This document shows, piece after piece, positions 11,950 to 23,678 of a DNA stretch of 64,000 bases. The notes below the pieces were generated by a model. That model was given only the letters and a program-made list of their open reading frames with translations. It was not told the origin of the DNA and made no database searches. The DNA is from Gnetum montanum. Its lineage: Eukaryota; Streptophyta; Gnetopsida; Gnetales; Gnetaceae. The stretch's first letter is position 1, and each line of letters begins with the position of its first letter. The stretch is from the NCBI GenBank assembly GCA_015680685.1, contig MNCI01005895.1:279357-343356 (forward strand), in the 5' to 3' direction. The translations under genes were made by a program, and so were the position numbers.

Positions 11950-12240
11950 TTTATTGATAGTGCACCTAAAATAGTAGAATATTTAATCTAACATTGTTGT
12001 TTCAGTTGTCAGGTGTGGATGTTAGTAAACATTTCTCTCCCATTAAGCTTCACTAGTGATCCTCTCTATATTTCTAGCCTGTAACATTTGGAAGGCCAGA
12101 AACCATAATATTCTTCAGGCTAAGCCTTTTCTATCTCTAGAATATTTACTACTTCTTTCCTAGATGATGAGGATATCAAGAGGAATAGCTACAATGAATT
12201 GATAAGTTTGAATGAAGTACATGACTTAATATAATTTGAG
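11950..12240 (+). pseudogene. LINE (L1-type) fragment, RT C-terminal / RNase H junction
   Basis: The plus strand reads ACNIWKARNHNILQAKPFLS at about 12,080-12,140, the same WKARN block seen on the minus strand at 9,420-9,790. Upstream sequence is compatible with the preceding zinc-binding region but too decayed to prove. It is a separate LINE copy in the opposite orientation. Confidence 0.45.
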
Positions 12241-14231
12241 GAAGATAGAGTGTGATTGGATATCCTACATAAGAAGTTAAAGGAATTCTATGTATCCCTC
12301 CTTACCTTCTCTTACATGATGCATTGTATATTTCCATTTTGTCCAACATATTCTTCAATGATTTATAGGCTCTAAGGAAGTTTTAGGATTTTAAAATAAT
12401 GCTATTTCTAGCGACTAAGTAGGCACTTTGGCCCAAATGTTTTTATGTTGCCTTTGGTTCTTTCTATATATTGTTATTTTAGAGTTGATCCCCATATGTA
12501 GGCTTTTGGATGCTTTGTGAGCTTTCACTTACATTTTGATAGACATTTTCTTTTTTAGCTACTGATTACATTTTCTTCCAAAGAGAGAGAGAGCATGGTC
12601 AAGGATCCATACACAATGATCTATTCCAAAAACATAATAATGAGGCTATCATCATCACTGTACCAAGCCATTCCTAACCCTAATTTATATCCTTTTAATC
12701 TTGATAGTTTCAAAAACTTGCATAGTATAATCTCATTCAATAGCCACTATGCTAAATAGGTAAAAAATTTGAATTATTTTTAAAGATAAATTGTATTATT
12801 TATAAATAACATTTTTTAGAAGGCTTTGACCTACAAGTTAGAAGATAAGACATTGATCTTCATGTGGAGAAGTTTATTTTATATCACTTATAGCTCTTAT
12901 TGTGTTGAAGATATGGAGGCTCTACACTTGGCCTCTTGGCCATATATGTAAAAAAAAAAAAAAGAAAGGGGACAACATTGACATGATTTTAACTACATAA
13001 TAGTTAGTTTAAAATAGCTGAAACAATATAACTAAAGTTTTTCCATTGGGAAACATCATACATGGTGTGCCTTGGTTTGCGACCAATCATTGAAGTTAAT
13101 TAGACAGGTTTCTATTCTATTATATTATTTAATAAGGAATGAATATCCTAGATCCTTCATACTTTGTTAATTATACCCAACCATGGGATGTTGCTTTTGC
13201 CTTGCTTGAACCATCTTTCTTTCTTGCAAGACACCTTATCAATTAATTATTGTCACTAATGACTTGATTCCATGAATATTCCTAACATGTGGTTGTTTTC
13301 CTTTAGTAATTTTTGATGAGATAATTAAAGGAAAAAATATGAATTTAGTAATAGATCATTCAGCTTTAAAGTACATTATAAAATACACCACATAATACAA
13401 AAACTACAACAAAATATTGTTTTAAAAGTAAGATTTTAAGTTTCAGTATAATATGCTAGAATTGAAGTATTGAACCTCTAGCTTTCAAAGTCTTTACCAA
13501 TAAGCTACACCTCATTTCTATGGTTTATAATTAAAAACATGTAAGACCAGTAGGCAAGAATCCATCACTCAAGTCAAGTATAAATGCTACTCAATTTAAT
13601 TGTAATTAACTCATACTTTAATAGACTCTTGCAAAATCTATTCTTTATTTGTAAAACAATTAACTTTGTAAATAAATATATAACAACATTTAAGAAATTG
13701 GTGATAAAAGTATCAAAACCATTGGGAGATTGGCTTGGGCATATTAAATTACTAAAAACATCATGCATGCTTGCTTGTTAAGGTCTAGGATAGTATTTGT
13801 CCAAACCAATATGATTCATTCACTATTTAATTGAAATGTAACTGCTTAATTATTAATTTTCCTTTTTGTTGAAGGAACAAAAAAATTAATACTTCTTCTC
13901 TAATAAGAACAAGTGACTGCAATGTACCTTGCATAAGAAAAATTTAAGTGAAATATTGTTTATTATTATTTTGATGAATAAAATAATATGGGAACTTATC
14001 CATTCATGTCAATTTCTATAGAATAGTCATGTAGGAAGCTTTTAATTGATACTTTTACATCACCTTCCTATTTTAGAAGTAAATAAAAAAATATGGAAAC
14101 TTATCCATTCATGTATGTAGATTCTGGAAGCAAATAATCCTTTTTTCCACCTCTATAATTACATGATAGTTGATGCCTCTCTTAGTTTAATTGATAATTC
14201 ATTCAAGTAGTAAATACTTTCTATGTACTAG
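12241..14231. other. AT-rich interval without a recognisable gene
   Basis: Only simple features are seen: a GAGAGAGAGAG run near 12,583 and a poly-A run at 12,950-12,963. Open stretches at 13,574-13,781 on both strands are AT-rich chance ORFs. Confidence 0.4.
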
Positions 14232-14390
14232 GTTGATTGGCTAGCATTGCATGGAGAATTGAATGATTATTTGTCTTTGCTTATAAGAAAAGATTTTGTA
14301 GGTCTGGTTTCAAGTGATGATGCAAGAATGCTTATGTATTCATACATAGAGGACCTCAATGTAAAGGAATTTCTACAAAAGGATAACATG
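14232..14390 (+). CDS. Orphan 53-codon exon of unknown gene
   Basis: A clean exon lies between acceptor TTTCTATGTACTAG and donor AACATG|GTAATA. It is 159 bases, exactly 53 codons, open in phase 0 at both ends, with a stop in frame just upstream. The translation begins VDWLALHGELNDYLSLL and ends IEDLNVKEFLQKDNM, with a natural-looking amino-acid mix unlike nearby AT-rich noise. I do not recognise the protein. It could be one exon of a host gene with very long introns, a captured gene fragment, or chance. No partner exon is visible on either side in the window. Confidence 0.4.
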
Positions 14391-16079
14391 GTAATATTAT
14401 TGATTGGAATGGATTTTCATTGACTTGTTTCCTTGTAAAATGATAAATCATTTAATTTTGAATTAAAACTATTATCAAAATGTTAGAAATCCCCAAAACA
14501 TAGTAAAATGAACTATTTTTCTCCCACTTTATAGTTGATTTTAAATTAGTTCAAATGTTTACTATTTTGTCCTTCAACTCCTAGCCTCATTGATGCATTA
14601 CTCCCAATGCCACCAACTATGACATAAGGCCATCATACCCAAAGGAGAAACATTATGTCTCTTTAGATTACATACTTTATATATTCTAGATCATTTTATT
14701 TAACAAATATGATGTTGAAGTTTACATGCTTGGGTACTCCAACAAAAGATCTTAAGATTGGAAAGTTAGATTACATGCTTACATTCATGAAAAAAATTAA
14801 TAATGGGGAAGCAATGTGCATATTTAGAAAAGGCTTCTTTATATCCTCTATTGCAACCCATCTATTCATTAAATTTTCCTTCTTGTAAAATAATATCTTC
14901 TTTAAATCCAATCCTTGATAACATCATGGTTGAAAACTAGAATATTCTTATTCATGTTTGTTAATATAAATTATTTCATGAGAGGAGCCCCCCATAAGAT
15001 ATCTTGTGATAATATTATTCATAATTTTCTACATCTTACTATCTTACAAAAAAGATGACAATCCACTAAGAATGATAGTTCAAAAAATAGTTTCTTATAT
15101 ATGGATTTCAAGTGAAAATGTTTACTTTTTATCATATATTACCTTTAGAAATATATTTTCTATGTCTTATTAAATCCCCTTAACAATTTATTGATGAAAC
15201 TTAAAAATTTTAAGTCACATAAAGTAAGTCAAAGATGATGAATGCTACAAAAGAAAATGGATGGTCACATCAAGGAATATTATAAGGTTAAATAAAAGGA
15301 AACACGTTAAAAAAGATATGATTTAAAATGTTATCTCTCTCTCCATAGTAAAAGAGTTAGAAGCTAGGGGATGATGGGAGGAGGTGTTGGTAGCAATAGT
15401 GGATGATTAAGCATGGATAGTGGTGGGGATCAAGGAGTCACTGGTGCCAGTTTGGAGGGCAACTATGGCAGTAGAAAAAGTTTGGGGGGGATAGGTTTGA
15501 TAAAAAGGTGGGAGTGCTTTTGCCTCTTTGACACTCAAATAGTCCTTAGGGAGAGGCATTTGGATTATGTTTTTTTGGGGGGTTGGACATGAATGGCTTT
15601 AATAAGGTCAGTAGGCATATAGGTGATGGGGGAATTAAAGCATGTTCTTGTAAGGAGGGCATCATGCATTTTCATGTTAATCATTTATGTAGTGAGGGGG
15701 TGCAATATTTGGAGATTAACCTCATTGAGATATTTGTATTTGTGGAGGTGAGACTAAGATTAGATGTTATTCAAAAATGGGTTGTGTCATAGTGGGAATT
15801 AGAGGATGTGAACATGCATAGCTTCGTTAAGGAGCTCTTGCTTTCTGTGTTTATTTTGAATGTTAACCATGACAAAGTACTCTTTGGGTACCCTTGCTTT
15901 CATATTTTGGAGGTGTCAAAGGCATTCCAGGAGGGTTTCCTAATTTTTCATAAGCTTGCAAGGATGGGATGGCCACTCTTGGTAGTTGTTTGCGATTAGA
16001 AAACTCAAGCAAAGATTAATTTGTAGGTATAGTCAACCCTAAGGAAGGTGTATTAGAAGTAGTTGGTGGGTAACCAATA
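14391..16079. other. Interval with a G-rich stretch, possibly LINE ORF1 remains
   Basis: 14,391-15,350 holds nothing I recognise. From about 15,360 to 15,580 the plus strand is G-rich and would encode glycine/serine-rich peptide. Two open stretches follow at 15,583-15,792 and 15,808-15,999. Their position just upstream of the LINE endonuclease relic makes ORF1 remains possible, but no motif confirms it. Confidence 0.3.
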
Positions 16080-17195
16080 AATGTCTAATTGTGAAATTGT
16101 AGGGGCTAGGATACCCCTTACAAAAGATAAGGAAGGAATGTGATATTATCTATTTAGAAGAGACTATGTTGCATGCTACAAAGATGAATTATTTACATTG
16201 GAAAAGGTGGTAGACATAGTTGGTGCCTACTACAAGTAGGGTTGGGGCTTGGCCATTCTGGAAAATATGCCATTTTGGTTGGTTGATGCTTTGACTTAGA
16301 GTATCATAGTAAGTATATGCAAGAATTCATATGCCTTACTAACTTCCACAATGCCTAGAAATAGGAGGCTTAGCTAGCTAAGCTAGGCTAGGTTACCCAG
16401 TTGGTTAATTAGAGGCAATGATTGATGATTGGAAACTTCAACCAACATTTGTACGTTTGGAAAATTTTCGGACATGACCTTTCTATGCTACTGGATAGCC
16501 ACCATTTTCTAGTTCTTTCATAAATGCATGACTTAGTGGACCTAGAGGTTGTAGGTTGTAAGTTTACATGGAGCAACCATTGTCGTGGTACGAATCTAGT
16601 TATGTCTAGAATTAAACATGTTTGAATTAGCTCTAATATACTATTGGATTTCATGATCCAAGTTTCTGGGAAGGAGATGATGGCTTCAAATCATCGGTGC
16701 ATTTCTTGTTTTTTGGGGAAGAGCACTCCACATAAGTCCTCTTTATGCTTTAAATAGGCCTAGCTACTCAAGCCATTAGTGGCCTAGATCTAGGTGGGTT
16801 ACCCTTCTTAGGTGGATCTGTAGTAATTCTTGAAGCATGGGATATCATGGCTTAAGTACGCTATTCGATTCGTCAATGCCATTAACAAATATACCTTTAG
16901 GCATGGGCATGCTAATTTGCTAGAGTACCTTGCCACACTTTATGGTCATTAAGAGGAAAGGTTTGATGTGACTAAGGAGGAGTAAATGATTATTAAGGAG
17001 TTGCAGGACCTAGCAATAGAAGAAGAGATGTACTAGAAGTAGTGAGTGAGGGTTAACTGGTTGAGGAAGGAAGACAAACATACTAAGTTTTTCTTTGAAG
17101 TAGTAAAGTCTCTTCATTAGAACAAAAAGATAACACTGGCACATAATGGGACTATTTTCACAAAGCCCTATGAGGTGGCTATTCTGATGCAATAC
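16080..17195 (+). pseudogene. LINE (L1-type) ORF2 fragment: endonuclease and start of RT
   Basis: ORF2 of L1 elements nicks target DNA and reverse transcribes the element RNA there. The endonuclease end is visible as LSMLLDSHHFLVLS, then HDLVDLEVVGCKFTWSNH and LVMSRIKH, with the FTWSN motif typical of plant L1 endonucleases. Further on, VRVNWLRKEDKHTKFFFEVV is the block before the RT domain (the usual form is RxxWLxxGDxNTKFFH). The RT core is absent: sequence after about 17,195 is unrelated. The frame is broken by several shifts and stops. A WSN...DxxxxDxxxI order supports the plus orientation. Confidence 0.7.
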
Positions 17196-17879
17196 TATTA
17201 GTCCAAGATTTCGGCCAAAAAGAACACTAATGAAGGATCATATTGGCCACATCAACAAGATGCTATCAACATGACCCCATTGATGCAACACCATCAATGT
17301 GATCCCTTCAGGATACCATTGATGTGTACCTATTGATAGGAATCCTTCTTTCACCTATAAATACACACTCACCAACCACATTTACAGCATAAGTCTCATA
17401 GTTGTAGCAAAGCTCTAGCAGTTTTTTTCACTTGAAAGTTAGAATATTTTTCTAAGTACTTGCAGTAGTAGTCAAAGTATGTACAAATCTTTATTCGAGT
17501 ACTATTGTACCTAACCACTATAGTATGTGCAGCAATAAAGATGAGCTTTCTGATAAACCTTGCAACACTTTGAAATAGATTAATTATTTTCTTTATGTAT
17601 TTAATATTTTAAGAAATTTCCTTTAATGCTCTAATTAATTAAAGTAATTAATTTAAGTTAATTTAAGCTTAATTAAGTTAGATTAAGATAGATTAAATAG
17701 CGAATAATTAAGCACAGAACTAAAAGCCACTTTTAGCATGTGTTTGGTGCTTAGTAATCCTAGTAATGCTTAACATTTAGTAACACAATAGCATTAAACA
17801 TGTTTAGGATGTGTGCTGCAAGTGGAAATGGATGCTTATGTTTGGATTAAATATGTATCCATTATTTTTTTCTAAAGTG
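17196..17879 (+). promoter_or_regulatory. LTR- or promoter-like segment with TATA box
   Basis: TATAAATA at 17,356-17,363 lies in CACCTATAAATACACAC, followed by a C/A-rich leader, as in plant LTR promoters. The segment interrupts the LINE relic and precedes copy A. A TTAA-rich run (about 17,636-17,700) lies inside. It may be a solo LTR, but I could not define both ends. Confidence 0.35.
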
Positions 17880-20156
17880 TTCTCAATGCTTTTATCATAG
17901 AAAAGATCCTATGTATTGAATAGGCATGAATCATGAAAAGGGTCCTCACCAAGGATGCACAATTCAATTAGATTGTTCATTTGGTTTCCAAGCTATGATA
18001 GATGATCCTAAAAATCCAAGACAACCTTGATCTAATATGACACATCCAATTTAAATTTTTTATAGCATATCTAAGGCAGTTTGTGGAATTTTTGATGGTA
18101 AAGAAGGATCGATGATGGGTACGTGAAGATCCATTCCAACTCTCTAAGCCTTAGGTGAAACATGTTTCTCCAACCATGTAGGCTCAGAATCCATCAAAGG
18201 ATGTTGGGGAATAGTTGTTTGTTATCACAAAGGATTTTAGTACTATGCATTGTACTTCCCCTAGTAGCATGGGGATGGAATCTAAATTTACCCATTAGAA
18301 TGTTCAAAATACCAAGGAATTACATGCTAATGCTAATGGGGTAGCTAGAGCAAAGTTGAAGAGGCCTATGGTTGAGGAAATAGCACTAGTGTTTGAGCAT
18401 CCTACAAAGAGGCAATGCATTGTTAAACTTGGCCAAGAAAACCATGTGATTATAGGTACACTCTACTTGTGTTATTTTATGTAAGTCATTTTTCATTTAT
18501 GTAATATGTTATATGATCATGTTGCTATTTTTTTTAGGAAAAATATGCTAAGTCATTCAATTTTTTGTCTTTGTTGTTATTATAGATAAACAACAAGAAC
18601 TGGTTGCCCAAGCAGTAATAGCCAAGATAGAAAAAATCACCTAGAGGTCATGAGGATGAGGGGCTATCCAATGGCACATTGGATGACCTCGATGCTCTAT
18701 TTAATTATTCTTGGTTAGGTGATCCTCCCATTATCATCCTGGATGATCTTCTAGGTACTTATGAATTTTTTTATGTGTTGCCTTTTGTAGTTTCATGTTT
18801 AAACCTAGTTTTATCCTTTAGGCTATGATCATGCTTGTATTAGCTCTTTAACCTCAACCAAATGACTGAACCTCTATGTTTCACATGAATACATGGGTGG
18901 CGGTTCCTAACAAAATAGAGTTCATGCATGAGATGGCTAAATACATGATTGATCAATTGCTATAGATTGCTCTTGATGTTGGTAAGAACCTTAGCTTATT
19001 TTGCTTCTCATTATTTTTATTGGTTATGTATTCTATTTCATATGGATTTTATGGTTATATGATCTTAGCAATTTAAAGTATTTTTTTTGTCATTTTTTAT
19101 TTTCCTAGTTTTATGTGTTCACTTGTTGCATTGTTTGTAGTTTGAAAGCTCAAATGGGATCCCAGCCATGTCATTTATATTGATGAACTACCTATTCAAC
19201 AATCTAAAGTGGAAAATGTTCCATGAATATTATATAAAAGTACCACTAAATGTGCACTCTCATATGCCAAACTTCATGAAAATGCCAATGTTCTAATAAG
19301 TTCCTATGAGAGGAAGTTGTAGTATTAAAAAGAAAAAATAAGAAATAGGTTAACAAGATTAGGGAACTTATAGATCCTAAGGAGTTTATGAAAGTTCAAT
19401 GTGCTAACAAAGACTCCTTATGGACTAAGAAGATAGAATGGGCATAATACTAGAATTCCATCCATGGTAAGGTTGCTCTTACTAGCAATCTTGTGAACGA
19501 AAAGTTTCAGATGGACCTATTGGACCATAAAGATAGGAACTAGAGGAACTATTGTGCTTGGGTTCTTAACTAGATATAGGCACAAAATGACCAAAAAAAG
19601 AAGTACAAGGTTAACTGGAAGCACTACCTCAAGTGGATAAAGAAGGATTTGATTGAAAGATACAAGTTGTGGTTGTTCGTGAGGCAAATCAATGCTAAAG
19701 ATGTCTTAAAGTTGTTTAAAGGCTCTCTAGTGGTAGCGAATTCTTCCATTCCTCAAGTTACTACTACTTCTAGGGAGGTGACCACTGCTACATTTTCACA
19801 AGAGCCACCAACATGGACTGACATCAATGATAGCAACATCTTGATATGTGTTAAACTTGGGGAAGTGTATTGGGTCCACATGACCAAAGATCAAATTCTC
19901 CATCATCTAGAGGTTATTCTTTGCAACTTTCCTATAGAAGATACTACACTAGAATCTTTCTAGGTTTGTGTATATAGTTTTTAATTAATTAACTAAGTAC
20001 ATTTTAGTTTGGTTTAATTTGTAACTTAGTTTCTAGTTATGTTAATTATTGAATAGAATTTTGTTATTATGATTGGTCCAGGTACTAGGTGCTAGCAGCA
20101 GTTCTAGTAATGATCATGTTGGAGATGCTTCTCCTCCCCCTCCACTTGCACCTTAG
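17880..20156 (+). pseudogene. Copy A of the multi-exon gene, 5' truncated
   Basis: It begins inside exon 4. Exon 4 ends 18,455 (TATAG|GTACA). Exon 5 is 18,596-18,754, beginning DKQQELVAQAVIAK. Exon 6 is 18,844-18,981, donor TTG|GTAAGAAC. Exon 7 is 19,141-19,963, a long charged exon ending in DQILHHLEVILCNFP. Exon 8 is 20,082-20,156 and codes an S/D/P-rich tail ending PPPPLAP then TAG. All boundaries align with B and C. Exons 1-3 and the first half of exon 4 are missing. Several exons contain stops. The gene is followed by a 3' flank similar to that of B (GATGTTATGGCTA) and by one unit of the 33-bp minisatellite near 20,594. Function unknown. Confidence 0.65.
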
Positions 20157-20640
20157 CTTCATTAGTTTTGATCATGTCTTTCATTTATTTATTTTTTGAT
20201 GATGTTATGGCTATTTTGGCCGTTGATTGCTATAATAAGGTTTATTATATTTGTTTCATTATTATTACATAATGTAGCTATGGCTATTGGACTTTTGTTT
20301 GTTTTATATGGTGTTGTTGATTAGACTTTTTAAATACTATATGACTATTGCTATGGGTTACGGAAATTTTATTATTGTTGGTTTTTTATCATCCACTTAT
20401 ATACTTTAAAATTTCTAGCTTTATGCATTTTCATATTCTTCATTTTATTTCATGTTATGAGGCTCTGTTGGGCTACATTGGTTAAAACATACAATCATAA
20501 TGTGATAATTTGGTAAAGTGAAAATGCAAATTAACTAGGCTAACAAAAATGTAAACTAAGACATAATAGTTATAAACAAGTTGTAAAAGTGTTTCTAGTT
20601 TTAGGGCCATGACAAGCCTTGGCTATTACATCTGAAAAAT
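20157..20640. other. 3' flank of copy A with one minisatellite unit
   Basis: This T-rich flank is similar to the one after copy B (GATGTTATGGCTATTTTGGCC against GATGTTATGGCTAGTTTTAGCC). It ends with TCTAGTTTTAGGGCCATGAC (20,594-20,613), a single unit of the repeat that is expanded at 42,130. No gag-protease follows here, unlike B and C. Confidence 0.5.
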
Positions 20641-22036
20641 TTGATTGATAGAAAAACTAATAATGCCAAGTGAAATAGTCTAACCTTAAATCCCAAGGGC
20701 CTCTGAGAAATAGGATCGAAGGTACCCTCGACAATTTGGCCAATCACCTACAAACTTAGGAAGTATAAATGGAAAAAGAATAAATAAAATTGGAGATTCA
20801 AGTAAAAGTAATCATAGAATTAAAATTGAATAAAATATGCACTACAAATGAACTAGAAAACTTTATTAAAAATAGAAAAAATGCTCAAAGTTTAGAGTTC
20901 AACGAGTACAAAATATGTGCCTAAAGGCATGCGAAGCTTGTCTAAATGGATCTTGAAGGCTATTGAAGTCAGTAGGTTTTTTTTTATAGTCAAACTCTAA
21001 AATCCAAGTGCTCCCCAACCCTAATCATGAAAAGCATCCTTTTAGGTTTTGCCTAAATATGGAACTTTTAGGTGTAAGGTGTGAACAATGGTGTTTAACT
21101 TTGGTAGCAATGGGACTATGCTAAGAGTCTTGGGTGCTCACGTAGATGCCAATTACTTCAAAAGTATTTCTAAAAATGGATTTTTGATGCTCAAGATTAC
21201 TACTATGGCATGGTTGCAAGAATTTTCTAGAGAGAGAGAAAATGAAGTAATTAATTTTAGCTTTTATAGGCTTTGAAACTTCTAAATTTAGGCTGCAAAT
21301 TTCTTCCATGATTACTAGCATATGGATGCTATTTGTAGGTGTTGTAGGCCATGATTCATAATTTACTTGACCATTAATGAAAAATTTTGATACCCAAGGA
21401 TCATCAAAACCACACTAGATACTAAAAATTATAAATGGACATTTGTGACTATGTTGGCTTCACCTCAACTACACTAACCTTGGAAAACTATGTTGGCATC
21501 ATTGGAATTTGCTAGGAAATGTGGTGACTATGCTGGCCATCTGAACACTACTAGAAATTTGAGATGACTATGTTGGCCATGTTCAAACTACTAGGAATTG
21601 TATCAAATTCACTAGGAATTTCTGGGAAATTGAAAACCCAACATCATCAACATTATCTTTGTAATATCCACATTGGGTTTTGTGATAACTATGCTAGGAA
21701 TTGTTGGGAAATGAAAAATCTAACACCACCAATGTTGGGTGTAGGTGGCTCCAACGTAGTTGAGACTATACCCCCATACAAATCCAGGAAAATGTCAAAT
21801 TGTTTAGTCACCAAGGCATTTTTAGCCTTCCCTAGCCCAAATATAAACATGACACTATTTGTTCCACTTGAAAAGTGAGGTAGTGGAAACTTATGAAGAA
21901 TTTTATGTCTAAAAATGTTAAATTATGCAAGATTGTATCTCATGGGTCATAAACCTTACATTTACAATGAGATCTTGCCTCATGTTGTGTGGTAAAGGTT
22001 ATAAGTTACAACATGTATTTTCTATGTGGTGTTTTA
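20641..22036 (-). repeat. Likely X 3' LTR
   Basis: On the minus strand it starts TAAAACACC directly after the polypurine tract at 22,039-22,049, like TGAAACACC in V, with TG mutated to TA. It holds several GACTATGTTGGC / GACTATGCTGGCC motifs between about 21,450 and 21,700. The left end is not defined; 20,641 is only where copy A flank similarity stops. Confidence 0.45.
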
Positions 22037-22038
22037 TT

Positions 22039-22049
22039 GGCCTCTCTTT
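22039..22049 (-). promoter_or_regulatory. Polypurine tract of element X
   Basis: The plus strand GGCCTCTCTTT reads AAAGAGAGGCC on the minus strand and is followed by AATAAAACACC. This is the same arrangement as in V (7670-7691). It confirms that X runs on the minus strand and ends here. Confidence 0.65.
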
Positions 22050-23129
22050 ATTGATAATTTAAATATTGTCTCAAGAGACATCGATAAAGAATGGAAAACA
22101 TCACTACAGACCCATCACCAGCACTTCCTCTTCACACTTGATTGTGTAGTGTCAAACCATGCCAAAGAGTGCTTTGTAATAATGGGATAAGGTTATGATG
22201 AGATGGTAAAAGTTGTAGGTTACATTTGATCATTAGGAAATGATCATGAGGGTTAATAATGAGTTTCATAGGTCAACATCATGGCTACAATGTGGCACTA
22301 ACATGTTGAATACTCAATAAGGATTTGCACTTTGTGCTTTAAAGTTTTGGTCACTTAGTAATATTTTTGATGAACCAACATCACACTCTAAAGTTTCTTT
22401 GGCTATTATGATTCTCCCTTTGCATGTTTGGATCCATAGGTTTATCTTTTAGTCCTCATTGGCTATTTGGGTTCTTGGAAATTTTCTTCCTCATTTTGTT
22501 TGGGACAAAACCTTCATTGGGTTTCATTTCCAAGGCTAAGTTTTCTTTGGTTTTCTCATTCAATGAGATGTGTTATATTTAATAGACTTGATGGTGGAGC
22601 ATGATGAAGGAGATGTCAAATGGCCATAATGCATGAGTGTCAAACATAGGTTCCCATTATCATTTAAGATAAGGAAGATCATAATCAAGCTATGGGTTTT
22701 GTCTCAAGAAGAGGTAATAGGAGTGAAATGAAATAAACACTCTTGGCATGGTAGGACACGTTAACTAAATCTTACACATAAAGGTCACATGATAACTTAC
22801 TACTATAATGAGTTGCACCTTTGCAATAACTTTAGGATTTTCCCAACAAGCACAACTCCGAGAGAACAACAAAATAAGATAAAGAAAACATGTTGTCATA
22901 ATACAATGCATAGGGTTTTATGAAATAACTAGCAAACCAAGCCATGAAAGGTCACACCCAAAGGAATCTAAATCTTGCATTATAGATGTTACGAAATGTT
23001 TTAGTCAACTTTTTGTGTAAGAAGTGGTGAGGAAAATAATGCTAACTTCCTTATTATTGGTTACTATGATCATGTATGTTAATGTTCATGCCTACCAAGA
23101 AAATGTGTTAGATATAATAAGGTTTTATA
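22050..23129. other. X 3' untranslated region
   Basis: This lies between the integrase end and the polypurine tract. I see no coding sequence and no expanded minisatellite, although V has one in the equivalent place. A 63-codon open stretch at 23,024-23,215 on the plus strand is antisense to the integrase end and is taken as chance. Confidence 0.4.
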
Positions 23130-23671
23130 TAGGAATGATTGATCAAATTGACCAATTCATTCCGATTCATGTTTGCTATTCTGATGGCTCCATTGCCATA
23201 GGCCTTGGTGATTAAGAAAGGCCCTTCTTAGTTAGCTAAGAAATTTTCCACATGCTCATACAGAATCCTAAGGACTAGCTCTCCCTTCTTAATCTTTAAT
23301 TTTTTTAGGTCATGATGATGCTGCTGTTTTTGCCTCTCTTAGTGTCACTCGATCTGACTAAGCTTTCACATTCATTTCTCTTCCATTGAGTCTAGGTCCA
23401 TGGTATGTAACTCCTTATTATGTTCATAGTTGATAAATTCTAATAGAGCCACTCAAATTAATGGAACCTACAATTTAAGAGTTAAAATAGATTCAAAACC
23501 ATAAACTAGGTTATATGGTGTTACACTAGTTGTGGTCCAATAGGTGGTTCGATAGGTGCAAAGTGCATGACAAGCCACTCATGCCACTTGCATTTGCTAT
23601 TGTTCAAAATCTTTTTTAGCAACTTTATGATGACATTGTTGCTAGCTTCAAATTTTCCATTAGCTTGAGGG
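23130..23671 (-). pseudogene. X integrase, C-terminal half
   Basis: The minus strand continues the integrase with YYPQANGKFEASNNVIIKLL, then KWHEWL, then HHITYSLGF. It ends with ENFLANQEGPFLITKAYGNG, the usual 'W.GP..I.....GA' end of Ty3/gypsy integrases. Its first codons join the other half at 29,512 if the copia insertion and one TAGTA copy are disregarded. Stops are frequent. Confidence 0.75.
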
Positions 23672-23676
23672 TAGTA
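23672..23676 (+). repeat. Target-site duplication TAGTA (left)
   Basis: TAGTA here and at 29,507-29,511 flank the copia element. The left copy is two bases, and the right copy one base, from the LTR ends I chose. Five bases is the usual duplication length for copia elements. Confidence 0.6.
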
Positions 23677-23678
23677 CA

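Noticed and set aside
13574-13781. Overlapping ORFs on both strands in AT-rich DNA
   Set aside because: Composition-driven, no domain, no splice context and no relatives in the window.
20641-22036. Exact left end of the X 3' LTR and its 5' partner
   Set aside because: Motifs are shared with 33,400-35,860, but I could not align the two as one LTR pair by eye, so no LTR pair is claimed for X.
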